Shown piece by piece: positions 7,177 to 15,131 of a stretch of DNA of 25,051 nucleotides. This DNA is from an uncultured Oscillibacter sp. (GTDB taxonomy: Bacteria; Bacillota_A; Clostridia; Oscillospirales; Oscillospiraceae), in NCBI GenBank assembly GCA_951800675.1, contig CATOKC010000041.1:1-25051 (forward strand). Reading direction: 5' to 3'. The notes below the pieces were generated by a model. That model had not been told where the DNA came from, made no database searches, and saw nothing but the letters and a program-made list of their open reading frames with translations. Each line of letters begins with the position of its first letter. Position 1 is the stretch's first letter. A program made the translations under genes and the position numbers.

Positions 7177-7470
7177 TCATTGGAGTAAAACGGCTATTTC
7201 ATTCACCTGCTGTTGGAGTTTTTCCTGCTCATCATCTGTCAGGGGCCTTTCGCATGAGGTAATTCTGTTCTTTAAGTAGCAAGCCAAATCCGTTAGCAGC
7301 AGATCACGCATAGTCTCTGGCGTGGCACAGAATTCCGCCTCCACCCAATTCTGGCAGGAGTCATCCCACTCAAGAATCGTATAGCCGCGCGGAGTCATCA
7401 GTACGGTACAGCAATCATCCTCTTTGAGATAATCTTTGAACGCCGCTAGAACTTTTTCAAAGGTCAGCAT
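7177..7470 (-). CDS. Uncharacterised 97-aa protein
   Basis: I do not recognise this protein. It is acidic and soluble, with a predicted alpha/beta start (MLTFEKVLAAFKDYLKEDD, CCTVLMTPRGYTILEWDD), a middle helix containing ATPETMRDLLLTDLACYL and a C-terminal helix. It has no signal peptide or membrane segment. A GGGGGA ribosome site lies about 8 bases before the ATG at 7470. It lies between the CoA transferase and the KTR gene on the same strand. With no clear terminator at 7471-7577, read-through from the catabolic operon is possible. Proximity to the KTR gene suggests that it belongs to the mobile element. Confidence 0.65.
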   Translation of the reverse strand: MLTFEKVLAAFKDYLKEDDCCTVLMTPRGYTILEWDDSCQNWVEAEFCATPETMRDLLLTDLACYLKNRITSCERPLTDDEQEKLQQQVNEIAVLLQ

Positions 7471-7577
7471 CGTGCATTCCCCCTTTTTGCTGCTGCTTTG
7501 CTCAGCAGACTATCACAAATCAGAGGAAACATCCAACACTTTTCCCGAACAGCGGCAATACTTCTATGTACTGCGGT

Positions 7578-8912
7578 TTATTTCCGCCAGATCCCCTGCC
7601 GCTCTGCGGCCCGGATCAGTTCCTCTTGGAACTGCGGCGCGGCGATGGAGATCAGCGCCTCCGCCCGCTCCCAGACGGAGAGACCCTTTAGGTTGACCTT
7701 GCCATATTCCGTCACGATGTAGTGGGCGTTGGTGCGGGTACAGGTGGCGATGGAGCCTTCTATCAGTGTGGGCCGGATGCGGGAGCGGACCTCGCCGGTC
7801 TTTTTGTCCTTCACCGTGGCGGAGCAGCAGATGAAGCTCTTGCCTCCCTTAGAGAGATAGGCCCCCATGACGAAATCCTGCTGCCCGCCCGCGCCGGAGA
7901 TGTGGCGGATGCCCGAGGACTCGGAGGAAATTTGCCCATAGAGGTCAATATCCACCGCGCCGTTGATGGAGATAAAATTGTCCAGGCTGGAGACTCGCCC
8001 AATGTCGTTGCAGTAGTCCACCGGGGCGTTCAGGCACTCGGGGTTGTCCGCCAGGAAGTCATAGAGCTCTTGGGTCCCGGCGGCGAAGGTGTAGGTCTGA
8101 CGGCCCTTGTCAAAGTTCTTCCGTGCGCCGGTGATCTTTCCGGCCTTGGACATGGCCACAAAAGCGTCCACGTACATCTCCGTGTGGACTCCCAGGTCCT
8201 TCAGATCGGACTCCGCAATCATCTTCCCAACAGCGGCGGGCATGGAACCGATCCCCAGCTGGAGGCAGGCGCCGTCGGGGATTTCCTCCACCACCTGCCG
8301 GGCCACGGCAAGGTCCAGATCAGAAAACTCCGTAGGGCTAGGCATCTGCGTGAGGGCGGGGTTCTCTCCCTCCACGATCATGTCCACCTGATGGATGTGG
8401 ATGCAGTTCTCAAAGCCACCCAGGCAGTAGGGCATATTCTGGTTGACCTCCACAATCACCGTTTTGGCCCGTTCGCAGGCGGCGACCAGATGGGAGGCGT
8501 TGGGACCGAAGTTGAAATAGCCGTGGCTGTCCATGGGGGCTGTCTGGATCATCACCACGTCCACCGCCTTGACGTTTTCCCGGTAGTAGCGGGGCAGCTC
8601 CGAGTAACGGATGGGCGCGTAGTAGGCCATGCCCATTTGGGCCATTTTACGCTCGATGCCGGACATATGCCAGGAGTTCCAGGTAAAGTGCTTGGCCGGG
8701 TCCGGGACCTGGGCAATGGCGGGCATGTGAACCAGGATGCCGCCGCGGACCTTCACGTCCGTCAGCTCCCCGCTCCGGGCCGCCAGGGCCTTGTCCAGGG
8801 CCTCCGGTGTGCAGGTGCACCAGCCGTAGTCCACCCAATCACCGGATTTGACGATTTTGACCGCCTCGCTGGCTGAGGTCAGTTTTTGCTGGTATTCCTT
8901 TTGATAGCTCAT
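7578..8912 (-). CDS. Acetyl-CoA hydrolase/transferase family CoA transferase (butyryl-CoA:acetate type)
   Basis: The 444-aa enzyme moves CoA between an acyl-CoA and a carboxylate through a glutamyl-CoA intermediate. [12 protein letters not shown] carries the likely catalytic glutamate (Glu245), [11 protein letters not shown] (about 219-229) is the CoA-binding glycine turn, and [14 protein letters not shown] (about 339-352) is the C-terminal signature. Length and motifs match the butyryl-CoA:acetate / 4-hydroxybutyrate CoA-transferase group of clostridia; the acyl substrate cannot be read from sequence. The start is the ATG at 8912, with AAAGGAG five bases upstream; a longer frame from 8927 would include that site. 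It follows the 2-oxoacid oxidoreductase genes, so it could release the product acid and retain the thioester for ATP synthesis via acetyl-CoA. Confidence 0.9.
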   Translation of the reverse strand: MSYQKEYQQKLTSASEAVKIVKSGDWVDYGWCTCTPEALDKALAARSGELTDVKVRGGILVHMPAIAQVPDPAKHFTWNSWHMSGIERKMAQMGMAYYAPIRYSELPRYYRENVKAVDVVMIQTAPMDSHGYFNFGPNASHLVAACERAKTVIVEVNQNMPYCLGGFENCIHIHQVDMIVEGENPALTQMPSPTEFSDLDLAVARQVVEEIPDGACLQLGIGSMPAAVGKMIAESDLKDLGVHTEMYVDAFVAMSKAGKITGARKNFDKGRQTYTFAAGTQELYDFLADNPECLNAPVDYCNDIGRVSSLDNFISINGAVDIDLYGQISSESSGIRHISGAGGQQDFVMGAYLSKGGKSFICCSATVKDKKTGEVRSRIRPTLIEGSIATCTRTNAHYIVTEYGKVNLKGLSVWERAEALISIAAPQFQEELIRAAERQGIWRK

Positions 8913-8945
8913 AGCGGCTCCTTTCAAAATGAGGCTTTATAAAGT

Positions 8946-8980
8946 GATAAGGCGTCCCCCGCAGGGAGGGACACCTTATC
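8946..8980 (-). terminator. Hairpin between the oxidoreductase operon and the CoA transferase
   Basis: GATAAGG-C-GTCCC (8946-8958) pairs with GGGAC-A-CCTTATC (8968-8980) around one mismatch. On the minus strand only a weak T-rich stretch (ACTTTATAAAG) follows. It may be a partial terminator that lowers CoA-transferase expression, or a processing hairpin. Confidence 0.5.
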
Positions 8981-9021
8981 GGGTGGAGAAAAGGAGGTAT
9001 TACATTTAGAGATATTTTCAG

Positions 9022-9555
9022 TTACACGCAGCCGATTCCGCGGTGCAGAGCGTCCATGTTCAAAGGCACCAGCTTGGCCTTTTTTCCGGTGAACATTTCT
9101 GTGATCATGGTTTCAATGGTCTCAGGCTTCAGGACTTTTGTGGCGGCCACATAGGCGCCCAGCATCACCATGTTGGCAACCTTAGAATTGCCCAACTCCG
9201 CCGCAATCTCATCGCAGGGAACGTAGACCGCCGTCACATCGGTGCGCTGCACCTTATCGGGGATGATGCTGCTGTTGACAAACACCGTACCACCAGGGGC
9301 TACAGCATTCTCAAATTTGGCCAAAGCCGCTCGGTTCATGGCAATGACCTCGCTGGGACTCTCCACCAAAGGTGCGCCGATGCGCTCGTCGCTGATGATG
9401 ACGGTGCAATTGGCTGTGCCGCCCCGCATCTCGGGGCCATAGGAGGGAACCCAGGACGCTTCCAGATTTTCTTCCACAGCGGCCTCCACCAGATTCTTGC
9501 CGATGGACATGACGCCCTGGCCGCCAAAGCCGGACAGAATGACTTCTTTCTTCAT
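9022..9555 (-). CDS. 2-oxoacid:ferredoxin oxidoreductase, gamma subunit
   Basis: The 177-aa protein begins [19 protein letters not shown], the glycine-rich start of the pyruvate/2-ketoisovalerate oxidoreductase gamma domain, and contains the family segment [19 protein letters not shown]. This subunit helps bind CoA in the heterotetrameric enzyme. The ATG at 9555 is chosen because GGAGG lies 9 bases upstream; the longer frame from 9585 overlaps the beta gene. It follows the beta gene with one base between, so the subunits are co-translated. It is the last of four subunit genes. Confidence 0.92.
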   Translation of the reverse strand: MKKEVILSGFGGQGVMSIGKNLVEAAVEENLEASWVPSYGPEMRGGTANCTVIISDERIGAPLVESPSEVIAMNRAALAKFENAVAPGGTVFVNSSIIPDKVQRTDVTAVYVPCDEIAAELGNSKVANMVMLGAYVAATKVLKPETIETMITEMFTGKKAKLVPLNMDALHRGIGCV

Positions 9556-9556
9556 C

Positions 9557-10300
9557 TCACATCGCCTCCGTATCCTTAATAACACCCAGGGGATAGTACG
9601 CCGCCATGTTCTCCATCAACCACTGGTTGGCCTCGTCGATTTCCATGCCCCAGTTCGTCGGGCACGCCGCCAGCACCTCGATGAAGGTAAAGCCGTCTCC
9701 GGCCATCTGACGCTCAAATGCTTTTTTCAGGGCTTTCTTGGCCTTGTTCAGATGAGGGATATCCGTGACACAGACCCGCTCGGCGTAGACGCAGCCGTCT
9801 AAGGAGGACAGCATCTCCGCAACGCGCATGGGCATGCCCGCCTGTTCCTTGGTCCGGCCCAGGGGGGCGGTGGTGGCCCGCTGGCCGATGAGGGTGGTGG
9901 GGGCCATTTGACCGCCGGTCATACCATAGATAGCATTGTTGATGAAGATAGTGGTGAACTTTTCTCCCCGCATGGCGGCGTGGACGATCTCCGCCGCGCC
10001 GATGGAGGCCAGGTCCCCGTCTCCCTGGTAGGTGAAGACAGGCTGAGTGGGATGGGTGCGCTTGACCGCAGTGGCGACAGCCGGGGCCCGGCCATGGGCG
10101 GCCTCGATGGTATCGAAGGAGAAATAGTTCCCCGCAAACACGGCGCAGCCCACGGGGCAGACGCCAATAGCGGTTCCCAGGACGTCCATCTCCTCCAGCA
10201 CCTCGCCAATGAGCTTATGTACGATGCCGTGACTGCATCCGGGGCAGTAATGGAGCTCCGTATCCTGGAGGCCCTTGGTTTTCTGATAAATCGTCGTCAT
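9557..10300 (-). CDS. 2-oxoacid:ferredoxin oxidoreductase, beta (TPP-binding) subunit
   Basis: The 247-aa protein carries the thiamine pyrophosphate motif GDGDLASIGAAEIVHA, ending in NNAIYGMTGGQ, and cysteines HYCPGCSHG and GVCPVGC that can hold a 4Fe-4S cluster close to TPP. With the alpha subunit it decarboxylates a 2-oxo acid and passes electrons to ferredoxin. The ATG at 10300 is preceded by AAGGAGG; the 18 extra upstream codons of the open frame lie in the alpha gene. One base separates it from the alpha stop. Branched-chain or other 2-oxo acids are likelier than pyruvate, judging from the four-subunit VOR-like layout. Confidence 0.93.
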   Translation of the reverse strand: MTTIYQKTKGLQDTELHYCPGCSHGIVHKLIGEVLEEMDVLGTAIGVCPVGCAVFAGNYFSFDTIEAAHGRAPAVATAVKRTHPTQPVFTYQGDGDLASIGAAEIVHAAMRGEKFTTIFINNAIYGMTGGQMAPTTLIGQRATTAPLGRTKEQAGMPMRVAEMLSSLDGCVYAERVCVTDIPHLNKAKKALKKAFERQMAGDGFTFIEVLAACPTNWGMEIDEANQWLMENMAAYYPLGVIKDTEAM

Positions 10301-10301
10301 G

Positions 10302-11369
10302 TCATTTGACCTCCTTCCAGGCTTCCAGCGCCGCCTGCTCCACTTCGGACACATGGGGAATCACGCCGCCGCAGCGGCCATAGAACTTCACGGGCTTCCG
10401 GTCCGTCACAGCCAGGTTCACGTCGTCCAGCATCTGGCCCAGGCTCATTTCCACATCGACAAATACTTTCATTTGGGGAAGATTCGCAATCTCCTTCAGC
10501 CGGGCATAGGGGAAAGGCCAGAGGGTGATGGGACGGAACACGCCGGCCTTGATTCCCTGAGTGCGCAGGTTCTCCGCCGCCGTCTGGGCTATGCGGGAGG
10601 GTGTGCCGTAGGCCATAAAGACCAGCTCGGCATCCTCCAGCATGATCTCCTCCCAGCGGCACTCATTCTTCTCCATTTCCAGAACCTTCTTGTTCAGCTC
10701 TAAATTGTGGGCCTCGCAGGAGGGGGCGTCAATGAGCAGGGAATTGATGAAATTGTTGTGGTCCCGGTTCCTCCGGCCACTGGCCGCCCAGGTCTTCTCT
10801 GGCAACTCTCTGGGAGTGCGCTCCTTCCAGACGATGGGCTCCATCATCTGGCCGATGAGGCCGTCCGCCAGGAGCACCACGGGATTGCGGTACTGGTCGG
10901 CGATGTCGAAGGCCTCCTGGGTCAAATCCACCGCCTCCTGGATGTTGGCGGGGGCCAGGACCACGGTGCGGTAATCGCCGTTGCCGCCGCCCCGGGTGGC
11001 CTGGAAATAATCTCCCTGGGCGGGCTGGATGGACCCCAGGCCCGGGCCGCCCCGCATGACGTTGACGATCACGGCGGGCAGCTGGCAGGCCGCCAGATAG
11101 CTGATGCCCTCCTGCTTCAAACTGACGCCGGGGGAGGAGGAGGAGGTCATGGCCCGCACGCCGGAGGCCGCCGCGCCGTATACCATGTTGACGGCGGCCA
11201 GCTCCGACTCCGCCTGGACGAAGACGCCGCCGCTCTGGGGCATGTGGAGGGACATGTACTCGGGAATCTCGTTCTGGGGGGTGATGGGATAGCCGAAGAA
11301 GCAGCGGCAGCCCGCCCGGATGGCGGCCTCAGCGATGGCCTCGCTGCCCTTCCAGATTTCTCTTTTCAT
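10302..11369 (-). CDS. vorB: 2-oxoacid:ferredoxin oxidoreductase, alpha subunit (VorB-like)
   Basis: The 355-aa protein starts EIWKGSEAIAEAAIRAGC and has FGYPITPQNEIPEYM (about 25-39) and SSSPGVSLKQEGISYLA (about 77-93). These are hallmarks of the pyrimidine-binding alpha chain of KorA/VorB enzymes. A C-terminal transketolase-like domain (about 240-350) follows. The closest named type I recognise is the 3-methyl-2-oxobutanoate dehydrogenase subunit VorB, but family members also act on 2-oxoglutarate and other oxo acids. The ATG at 11369 has AAAGGAG 8 bases upstream, overlapping the end of the ferredoxin gene. It heads the alpha-beta-gamma set. Confidence 0.92.
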   Translation of the reverse strand: MKREIWKGSEAIAEAAIRAGCRCFFGYPITPQNEIPEYMSLHMPQSGGVFVQAESELAAVNMVYGAAASGVRAMTSSSSPGVSLKQEGISYLAACQLPAVIVNVMRGGPGLGSIQPAQGDYFQATRGGGNGDYRTVVLAPANIQEAVDLTQEAFDIADQYRNPVVLLADGLIGQMMEPIVWKERTPRELPEKTWAASGRRNRDHNNFINSLLIDAPSCEAHNLELNKKVLEMEKNECRWEEIMLEDAELVFMAYGTPSRIAQTAAENLRTQGIKAGVFRPITLWPFPYARLKEIANLPQMKVFVDVEMSLGQMLDDVNLAVTDRKPVKFYGRCGGVIPHVSEVEQAALEAWKEVK

Positions 11370-11383
11370 ACGTGCGGCTCCTT

Positions 11384-11593
11384 TCAGTCCTTTTCAATGG
11401 TGATGATGGAATCGGGGCACATTTTCGCGCAGCTGGCGCAGCCGACGCAGGCGGCCTCGTCCGTGCAGGTCACAGGGTGATATCCCTTCACGTTGGTGCC
11501 TCCGCCCAAAGCCAGGATGTGCTTGGGACAAGCGGTGACGCAGAGCCCGCAGCCCTTGCAGCGGTCCTGGACGAATGTCAAATGAAACGCCAT
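11384..11593 (-). CDS. 4Fe-4S ferredoxin, delta subunit of the 2-oxoacid oxidoreductase
   Basis: The 69-aa protein has two 4Fe-4S motifs: Cys12, 15, 18 and 22 (CKGCGLCVTACP) and Cys49, 52, 55 and 59 (CVGCASCAKMCP). It is the electron-transfer subunit that takes electrons from the TPP/Fe-S centre to free ferredoxin. The ATG at 11593 has GGAG 9 bases upstream. A longer open frame to 11926 is only the shadow of the neighbouring ATPase gene. It lies directly before the alpha gene; its stop overlaps the alpha ribosome site. Confidence 0.93.
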   Translation of the reverse strand: MAFHLTFVQDRCKGCGLCVTACPKHILALGGGTNVKGYHPVTCTDEAACVGCASCAKMCPDSIITIEKD

Positions 11594-11616
11594 GTTAAAC
11601 AACTCCTTTTCTGATT

Positions 11617-12336
11617 TTACGCGCCCTGCTCCCAGGGCTTTTTCAGGTAAAGCTCCAAAGGAAAGACCGGAGACAAAAACAACTTTGCCTCTGGAGCCAA
11701 CTCCTCCGCCACCGCGTGGCAGACGATGGGGAGCCCGGTCATACGGGATACCTCCTTCGCCATTTCCGCGCCCTTCATGGCATCGGAGGAGTCGCTCAGG
11801 TCGCAAAGATGGGTATTGTTGATGAGCCCGTCCACAGGAATTTTTGCCGCCTGTTCGATGCCTCGGATATAGGAAACGGTCTTTTCCGGGGTATCCGTCA
11901 GGGGGCGGTTGGCGTTGACGACGCACAAGACCCGCGCCCCCGCCGCCCGCAGACGGCGGCTGTAGCGGGCCAGCACCCTGGCCCCGGAGGCGTCGCCTCC
12001 AACATCCAGTATGCCGTAGCGGGACTCATCGTCAAACAGGGCCATCACATCCGGCGGCATGGAGGGCACATCCGCATCCAGACAGGCCTGGGAGCTGGCG
12101 ATCAGGCGGCCGCCCCAGGACTCCAGGCGGGCCCTGCATTCCCGGGAGCGGAAATAGGGGTCCACCACATCCAGGTCCGCCAGGGAGAAGGGCAGGCCGC
12201 GGCCAGCCAGCGCCCGGGCGAGATTCAGAGAGACCTCTGTTTTTCCACTGCCGAAGTGGCCGACTATGACGGTGAGACGGGCGGCGGTCAGCCAGTCCTG
12301 GACGCCGCTTTTGGAAAGCCGGTGATATTGCCGCAT
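11617..12336 (-). CDS. P-loop ATPase of the MinD/ParA/CobQ type beside the oxidoreductase
   Basis: The 239-aa SIMIBI-class NTPase has Walker A GHFGSGKTEVSLN (about 26-38), then ADLDVVDPYFRSRE (a switch-like aspartate segment) and YGILDVGGDASG (Walker B-like). I recognise a group of such proteins encoded beside ferredoxin and VOR genes in clostridia. Their function is not established, and insertion or maintenance of an Fe-S or other cofactor is a guess. GGAGG lies 8 bases before the ATG, and the gene starts 3 bases after the RidA stop. That position makes it part of the racemase/RidA/VOR operon. Confidence 0.8.
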   Translation of the reverse strand: MRQYHRLSKSGVQDWLTAARLTVIVGHFGSGKTEVSLNLARALAGRGLPFSLADLDVVDPYFRSRECRARLESWGGRLIASSQACLDADVPSMPPDVMALFDDESRYGILDVGGDASGARVLARYSRRLRAAGARVLCVVNANRPLTDTPEKTVSYIRGIEQAAKIPVDGLINNTHLCDLSDSSDAMKGAEMAKEVSRMTGLPIVCHAVAEELAPEAKLFLSPVFPLELYLKKPWEQGA

Positions 12337-12339
12337 ATG

Positions 12340-12792
12340 TCAAACCTCCAGAATGGCCTCGATCTCCACCGGCGCGTCCATGGGCAGCTGATTGGTGCCC
12401 ATCGCCGTGCGGGTGTGCCGTCCCGCCTCCCCGAAGACGTCGAACAAAAGTTGGGAGGCGGCGTTAATCACCAGGTGCTGGCAGTCAAACCCCACGGCGC
12501 TGCTGACAAAGGCCTGTACCTTCACCACGTTTTTGATCCGGTCCAAATCGCCCAAGTACGCCTTGAGGGCGGAGAGCAGGTTGATGACGCACAGCTGCGC
12601 GCAGTCCTGGGCCTCCTCCAGGGACACCTCGGCGCCCACCTTTCCGGTGCGGATCAGCTTTCCGTCCCGCGTGGGAATCTGCCCCGAGGCAAACAGGAGG
12701 TTTCCGACCTGCTTGATAGGAATGTACATGGCCTTGGGCGGCGTATCCTCCGGCAACTGGATGCCGAGTTCCAAAAGTCTTTTTTCAATCAT
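12340..12792 (-). CDS. RidA-family enamine/imine deaminase
   Basis: The 150-aa protein has the single RidA fold: ASGQIPTRDGKLIRTGKVG (about 44-62), then LLSALKAYLGDLDRIKNVVKV, and the C-terminal active-site arginine block RTAMGTNQLPMDAPVEIEAI. The family hydrolyses reactive 2-imino or enamine acids to 2-oxo acids and ammonia. Next to a racemase-type enzyme and a 2-oxoacid oxidoreductase this suggests that an imine intermediate arises in the pathway, although no amino-acid oxidase or dehydrogenase is obvious here. The ATG has AGGAAGG upstream. It is slightly longer than classic RidA (about 130 aa), as in the YjgH/YER057c subgroup. Confidence 0.9.
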   Translation of the reverse strand: MIEKRLLELGIQLPEDTPPKAMYIPIKQVGNLLFASGQIPTRDGKLIRTGKVGAEVSLEEAQDCAQLCVINLLSALKAYLGDLDRIKNVVKVQAFVSSAVGFDCQHLVINAASQLLFDVFGEAGRHTRTAMGTNQLPMDAPVEIEAILEV

Positions 12793-12827
12793 GGAAGTCC
12801 TTCCTTTCTTCTAGCGGTAAATCGCTG

Positions 12828-14015
12828 TTACAGCACCATGGAGACCAGCACAAAGAGCCAGTGTGCCGCCGCGCCGGCGCAGATCCCGCCCACCGTGTGG
12901 CTGATGATGGCTTTTCCAATAAGTTCTTTGCAGTTCAAGCTGTCCATCATGGAGGCGTGGGTGCTGAGATACCCGCTCCAGCACATGCACATGGCCGTGA
13001 ATACCGCCACATCCCCGGCGGAGGCCAGGCCCTGGGACGCCAGAGTGGCGGTAAGGCTGACGGCGGCTCCCGCCGCACCCAGAGCCGTAACGGGGACGCC
13101 GATGGCCTCGGCGGAGGAGAATCCAAACAGGGGGTTTAGAATGAAGTCGATCTTTTCCGCCAGCATGGGAAGGAGCCGGATTCCCTCATAGGCCGAGCCG
13201 GTGTACAGCCCCCCCTCGGAGGGACCGTTGATGAGCATCATGACCATGGTGCAGATCACCAGCACGCCGGGCACCACGCTGACGCCCATTTTCACGCCGC
13301 TGTGCCCGCCCTCCAAAAGGGCCGCCATGACCCGGCTGCCGATGCCGCCCTCCCGGATGGGACGCATATTCTGGGGCACTCCGGCGTCCTCGCCCATGCT
13401 GGAGGCCACCTGCGCCTCCGTGCCAAAGACCTTCTTTGTGAAAACCAGCATCAGCCGGGTGCTGACGATGCTGCCCACCACGGCGCCGGCCAGCCCCACG
13501 ATCACGGCGGTTCCCGTGCCCGGACCGATCACCGGAGAGAGGCTGTACATATAGGTGCAGACAATCAGCCCCATGCCGAAGGCGGTCCCCAGGTTGGTCA
13601 GGGCGGGGAATTGATAGGCCTTGAAGTAGTGGCGGAAATATTGGTCGTCCGCCAGGGTGAGAATGGCGGGGTTGTCGGAGAGGAAGGTGGTGACCACGGC
13701 CAGGGAGGCCGCGCCGGGCAGGCCGTAAATGGGCCGCATCAGGGGCTGGAGGATGCGGTTTGCCAAGGAGACAAAGCCGAACTCCGACAGCAGCGCCGAC
13801 ACGGCCCCCATGATGACACAGATGGCCGTGATATAGAGCACTGTGTCCATCAGCAGCTGGTAGGCGGTGTTCATCATGGTGTTGAGGGCGTTGGCCAGCC
13901 CCATCTGGCTGACAAAAAGGGCAAAAAGGCTGAAAAAAATAAGGGGGAACAAAAAGGTCTCCGGTCCTAATTCTTTTGTTACCCGGATACTCCTGACCTC
14001 GGCCTGAGCGTCCAT
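12828..14015 (-). CDS. Gate-domain (nucleoside-recognition type) membrane protein
   Basis: The 395-aa integral membrane protein has about eight to ten hydrophobic segments, among them about 22-42 (FLFPLIFFSLFALF), 55-80, 98-115 (GAASLAVVTTFLSDNPAIL), 140-160, 168-188 and 240-260. The DNPAILTL and GLPGAASLAV segments resemble the Gate/nucleoside-recognition domain seen in YjiH-like and spore-maturation-like proteins. Such proteins are thought to transport small molecules or ions, but no substrate is established. GGAGG lies 8 bases before the ATG. It lies between the racemase and RidA genes in one tight series, so it may export or import a pathway intermediate. Confidence 0.75.
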   Translation of the reverse strand: MDAQAEVRSIRVTKELGPETFLFPLIFFSLFALFVSQMGLANALNTMMNTAYQLLMDTVLYITAICVIMGAVSALLSEFGFVSLANRILQPLMRPIYGLPGAASLAVVTTFLSDNPAILTLADDQYFRHYFKAYQFPALTNLGTAFGMGLIVCTYMYSLSPVIGPGTGTAVIVGLAGAVVGSIVSTRLMLVFTKKVFGTEAQVASSMGEDAGVPQNMRPIREGGIGSRVMAALLEGGHSGVKMGVSVVPGVLVICTMVMMLINGPSEGGLYTGSAYEGIRLLPMLAEKIDFILNPLFGFSSAEAIGVPVTALGAAGAAVSLTATLASQGLASAGDVAVFTAMCMCWSGYLSTHASMMDSLNCKELIGKAIISHTVGGICAGAAAHWLFVLVSMVL

Positions 14016-14042
14016 TTACAATACCTCCATTTTTGTTTGTGT

Positions 14043-15047
14043 TCAAAGGACAAAGCCGTTTTTGAAGGGGTCCAGCTCGTCCATGAGCAGGTCGTTGAAG
14101 CCGGTGATATATGCCGAGCCGGTGATCTCCGGAACAATGGCGTCATAGGCTCCGACCCGCGTCCGCTCCAGAGCCCGGGCGCGGAACGTTGTGCCCAGAA
14201 TGCTCTCATGAACAAATTCCTGACCCAGCTCCAGCTTGCCCTTTGCCGTGAGGACGGCCAGCTTGGCGCAGGTCCCCGTCCCGCAGGGGGAGCGGTCCAC
14301 CTGCCCCTGCCCAAAGACCACCGTGTTCTGTACATCGGCGTCCGGGTCCTTGGGCGGGCCGTAGATCTCAATCAGGTCTACCTCGGTGATGTCCAGCAGG
14401 GGATGGCAAATCTCCACCTGGCGGTTCAGGCTCTCCCGGAGGGCCAGGGCCTTGGGCACGATACCGGGTAGATTGGCGGGGGTAAGCTCGTCGATCCCCA
14501 GCTGGTCCTTGTGGACGATACCGAAAAAGCTGCCGCCGAAGGCGATATCCAGCGTAATGGCACCCAATCCGGGAACCTCCACCGACACGTCCTTCTGGTA
14601 CACAAAGGCGGGCACATTTCGGAAAGTTACCTCTATCGCGCGTCCGTTTTCGACACGCACCCGGACCGCCACAGGACCGGCGGGTGTTTCCAGCCGCAGG
14701 TTGGTATAGGGCTCGGAAACCTCTACCATGCCCAACTCCACCAGGGCGGTGGAAACGCCGATGGTCCCGTGACCGCACATGTTCAGGCAGCCTCCGCCGT
14801 CCAGAAAGATCACGCCGTAGTCGCAGTTGGGATCGGTGGGCTCGGTGATGACTGCGCCGAACATATTGGCATGGCCACGGGGCTCCAGCATGCAGGTTCT
14901 GCGAATATTGTCATAATGGCTTAGGAAATACTGTTTTTTCTCCATCATGGTGCTGCCCTTTAAAACCGGCAGGCCGCCGGTGATGATTCGGGTGGCCTCT
15001 CCGGAGGTATGGGTATCCACAGCTTGGATGGATCTTGAAATATTCAA
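14043..15047 (-). CDS. Proline racemase / hydroxyproline epimerase family enzyme
   Basis: The 334-aa protein has both catalytic cysteines of the family, Cys91 in LNMCGHGTIG and Cys255 in DRSPCGTGTC. It is thus a two-base racemase or epimerase rather than the one-cysteine dehydratase branch. Length and the whole N-terminus (SRSIQAVDTHTSGEATRI) resemble the proline racemase PrdF of amino-acid-fermenting clostridia, which makes D-proline from L-proline. 4-Hydroxyproline 2-epimerase remains possible. Translation starts at a TTG (15047-15045), needed to include the conserved N-terminus; AAAGGCGGG lies upstream. The D-proline reductase genes of the prd system are absent here. A terminator separates it from the symporter gene, so its promoter or read-through must be close by. 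Confidence 0.9.
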   Translation of the reverse strand: MNISRSIQAVDTHTSGEATRIITGGLPVLKGSTMMEKKQYFLSHYDNIRRTCMLEPRGHANMFGAVITEPTDPNCDYGVIFLDGGGCLNMCGHGTIGVSTALVELGMVEVSEPYTNLRLETPAGPVAVRVRVENGRAIEVTFRNVPAFVYQKDVSVEVPGLGAITLDIAFGGSFFGIVHKDQLGIDELTPANLPGIVPKALALRESLNRQVEICHPLLDITEVDLIEIYGPPKDPDADVQNTVVFGQGQVDRSPCGTGTCAKLAVLTAKGKLELGQEFVHESILGTTFRARALERTRVGAYDAIVPEITGSAYITGFNDLLMDELDPFKNGFVL

Positions 15048-15088
15048 GGGGTGTCCCGCCTTTCTGTTTGTTCGATTGATGAAAGAAA

Positions 15089-15123
15089 GGCGCTTCCCGG
15101 TTGCGTGTCAACCGGGAAGCGCC
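15089..15123 (-). terminator. Perfect 15-bp terminator after the symporter gene
   Basis: GGCGCTTCCCGGTTG (15089-15103) and CAACCGGGAAGCGCC (15109-15123) are perfect inverse copies with a 5-base loop. On the minus strand TTTCTTTC follows. It would end the transcript coming from the symporter and separate it from the racemase operon. Confidence 0.85.
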
Positions 15124-15131
15124 GTCATCAC

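Larger units (their letters stand above)
1..7470. mobile_element. Integration/regulation module of an integrative conjugative element
   Basis: Three serine recombinases, a SHOCT-like protein, a DinG-like helicase, an IS110 remnant, two XRE regulators and a KTR protein are clustered. The element end and attachment site are not in the window; they should lie left of base 1, beyond the recombinases. Confidence 0.6.

Noticed and set aside
7722..8876. 384-codon plus-strand frame opposite the CoA transferase, and similar long plus-strand frames over the island
   Set aside because: High-GC shadows of conserved minus-strand enzymes; no ribosome sites or known domains.
11594..11926. Longer 180-aa version of the ferredoxin
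   Set aside because: The extra N-terminus lies within the ATPase gene in another frame; the ATG at 11593 has its own ribosome site and gives a complete two-cluster ferredoxin.
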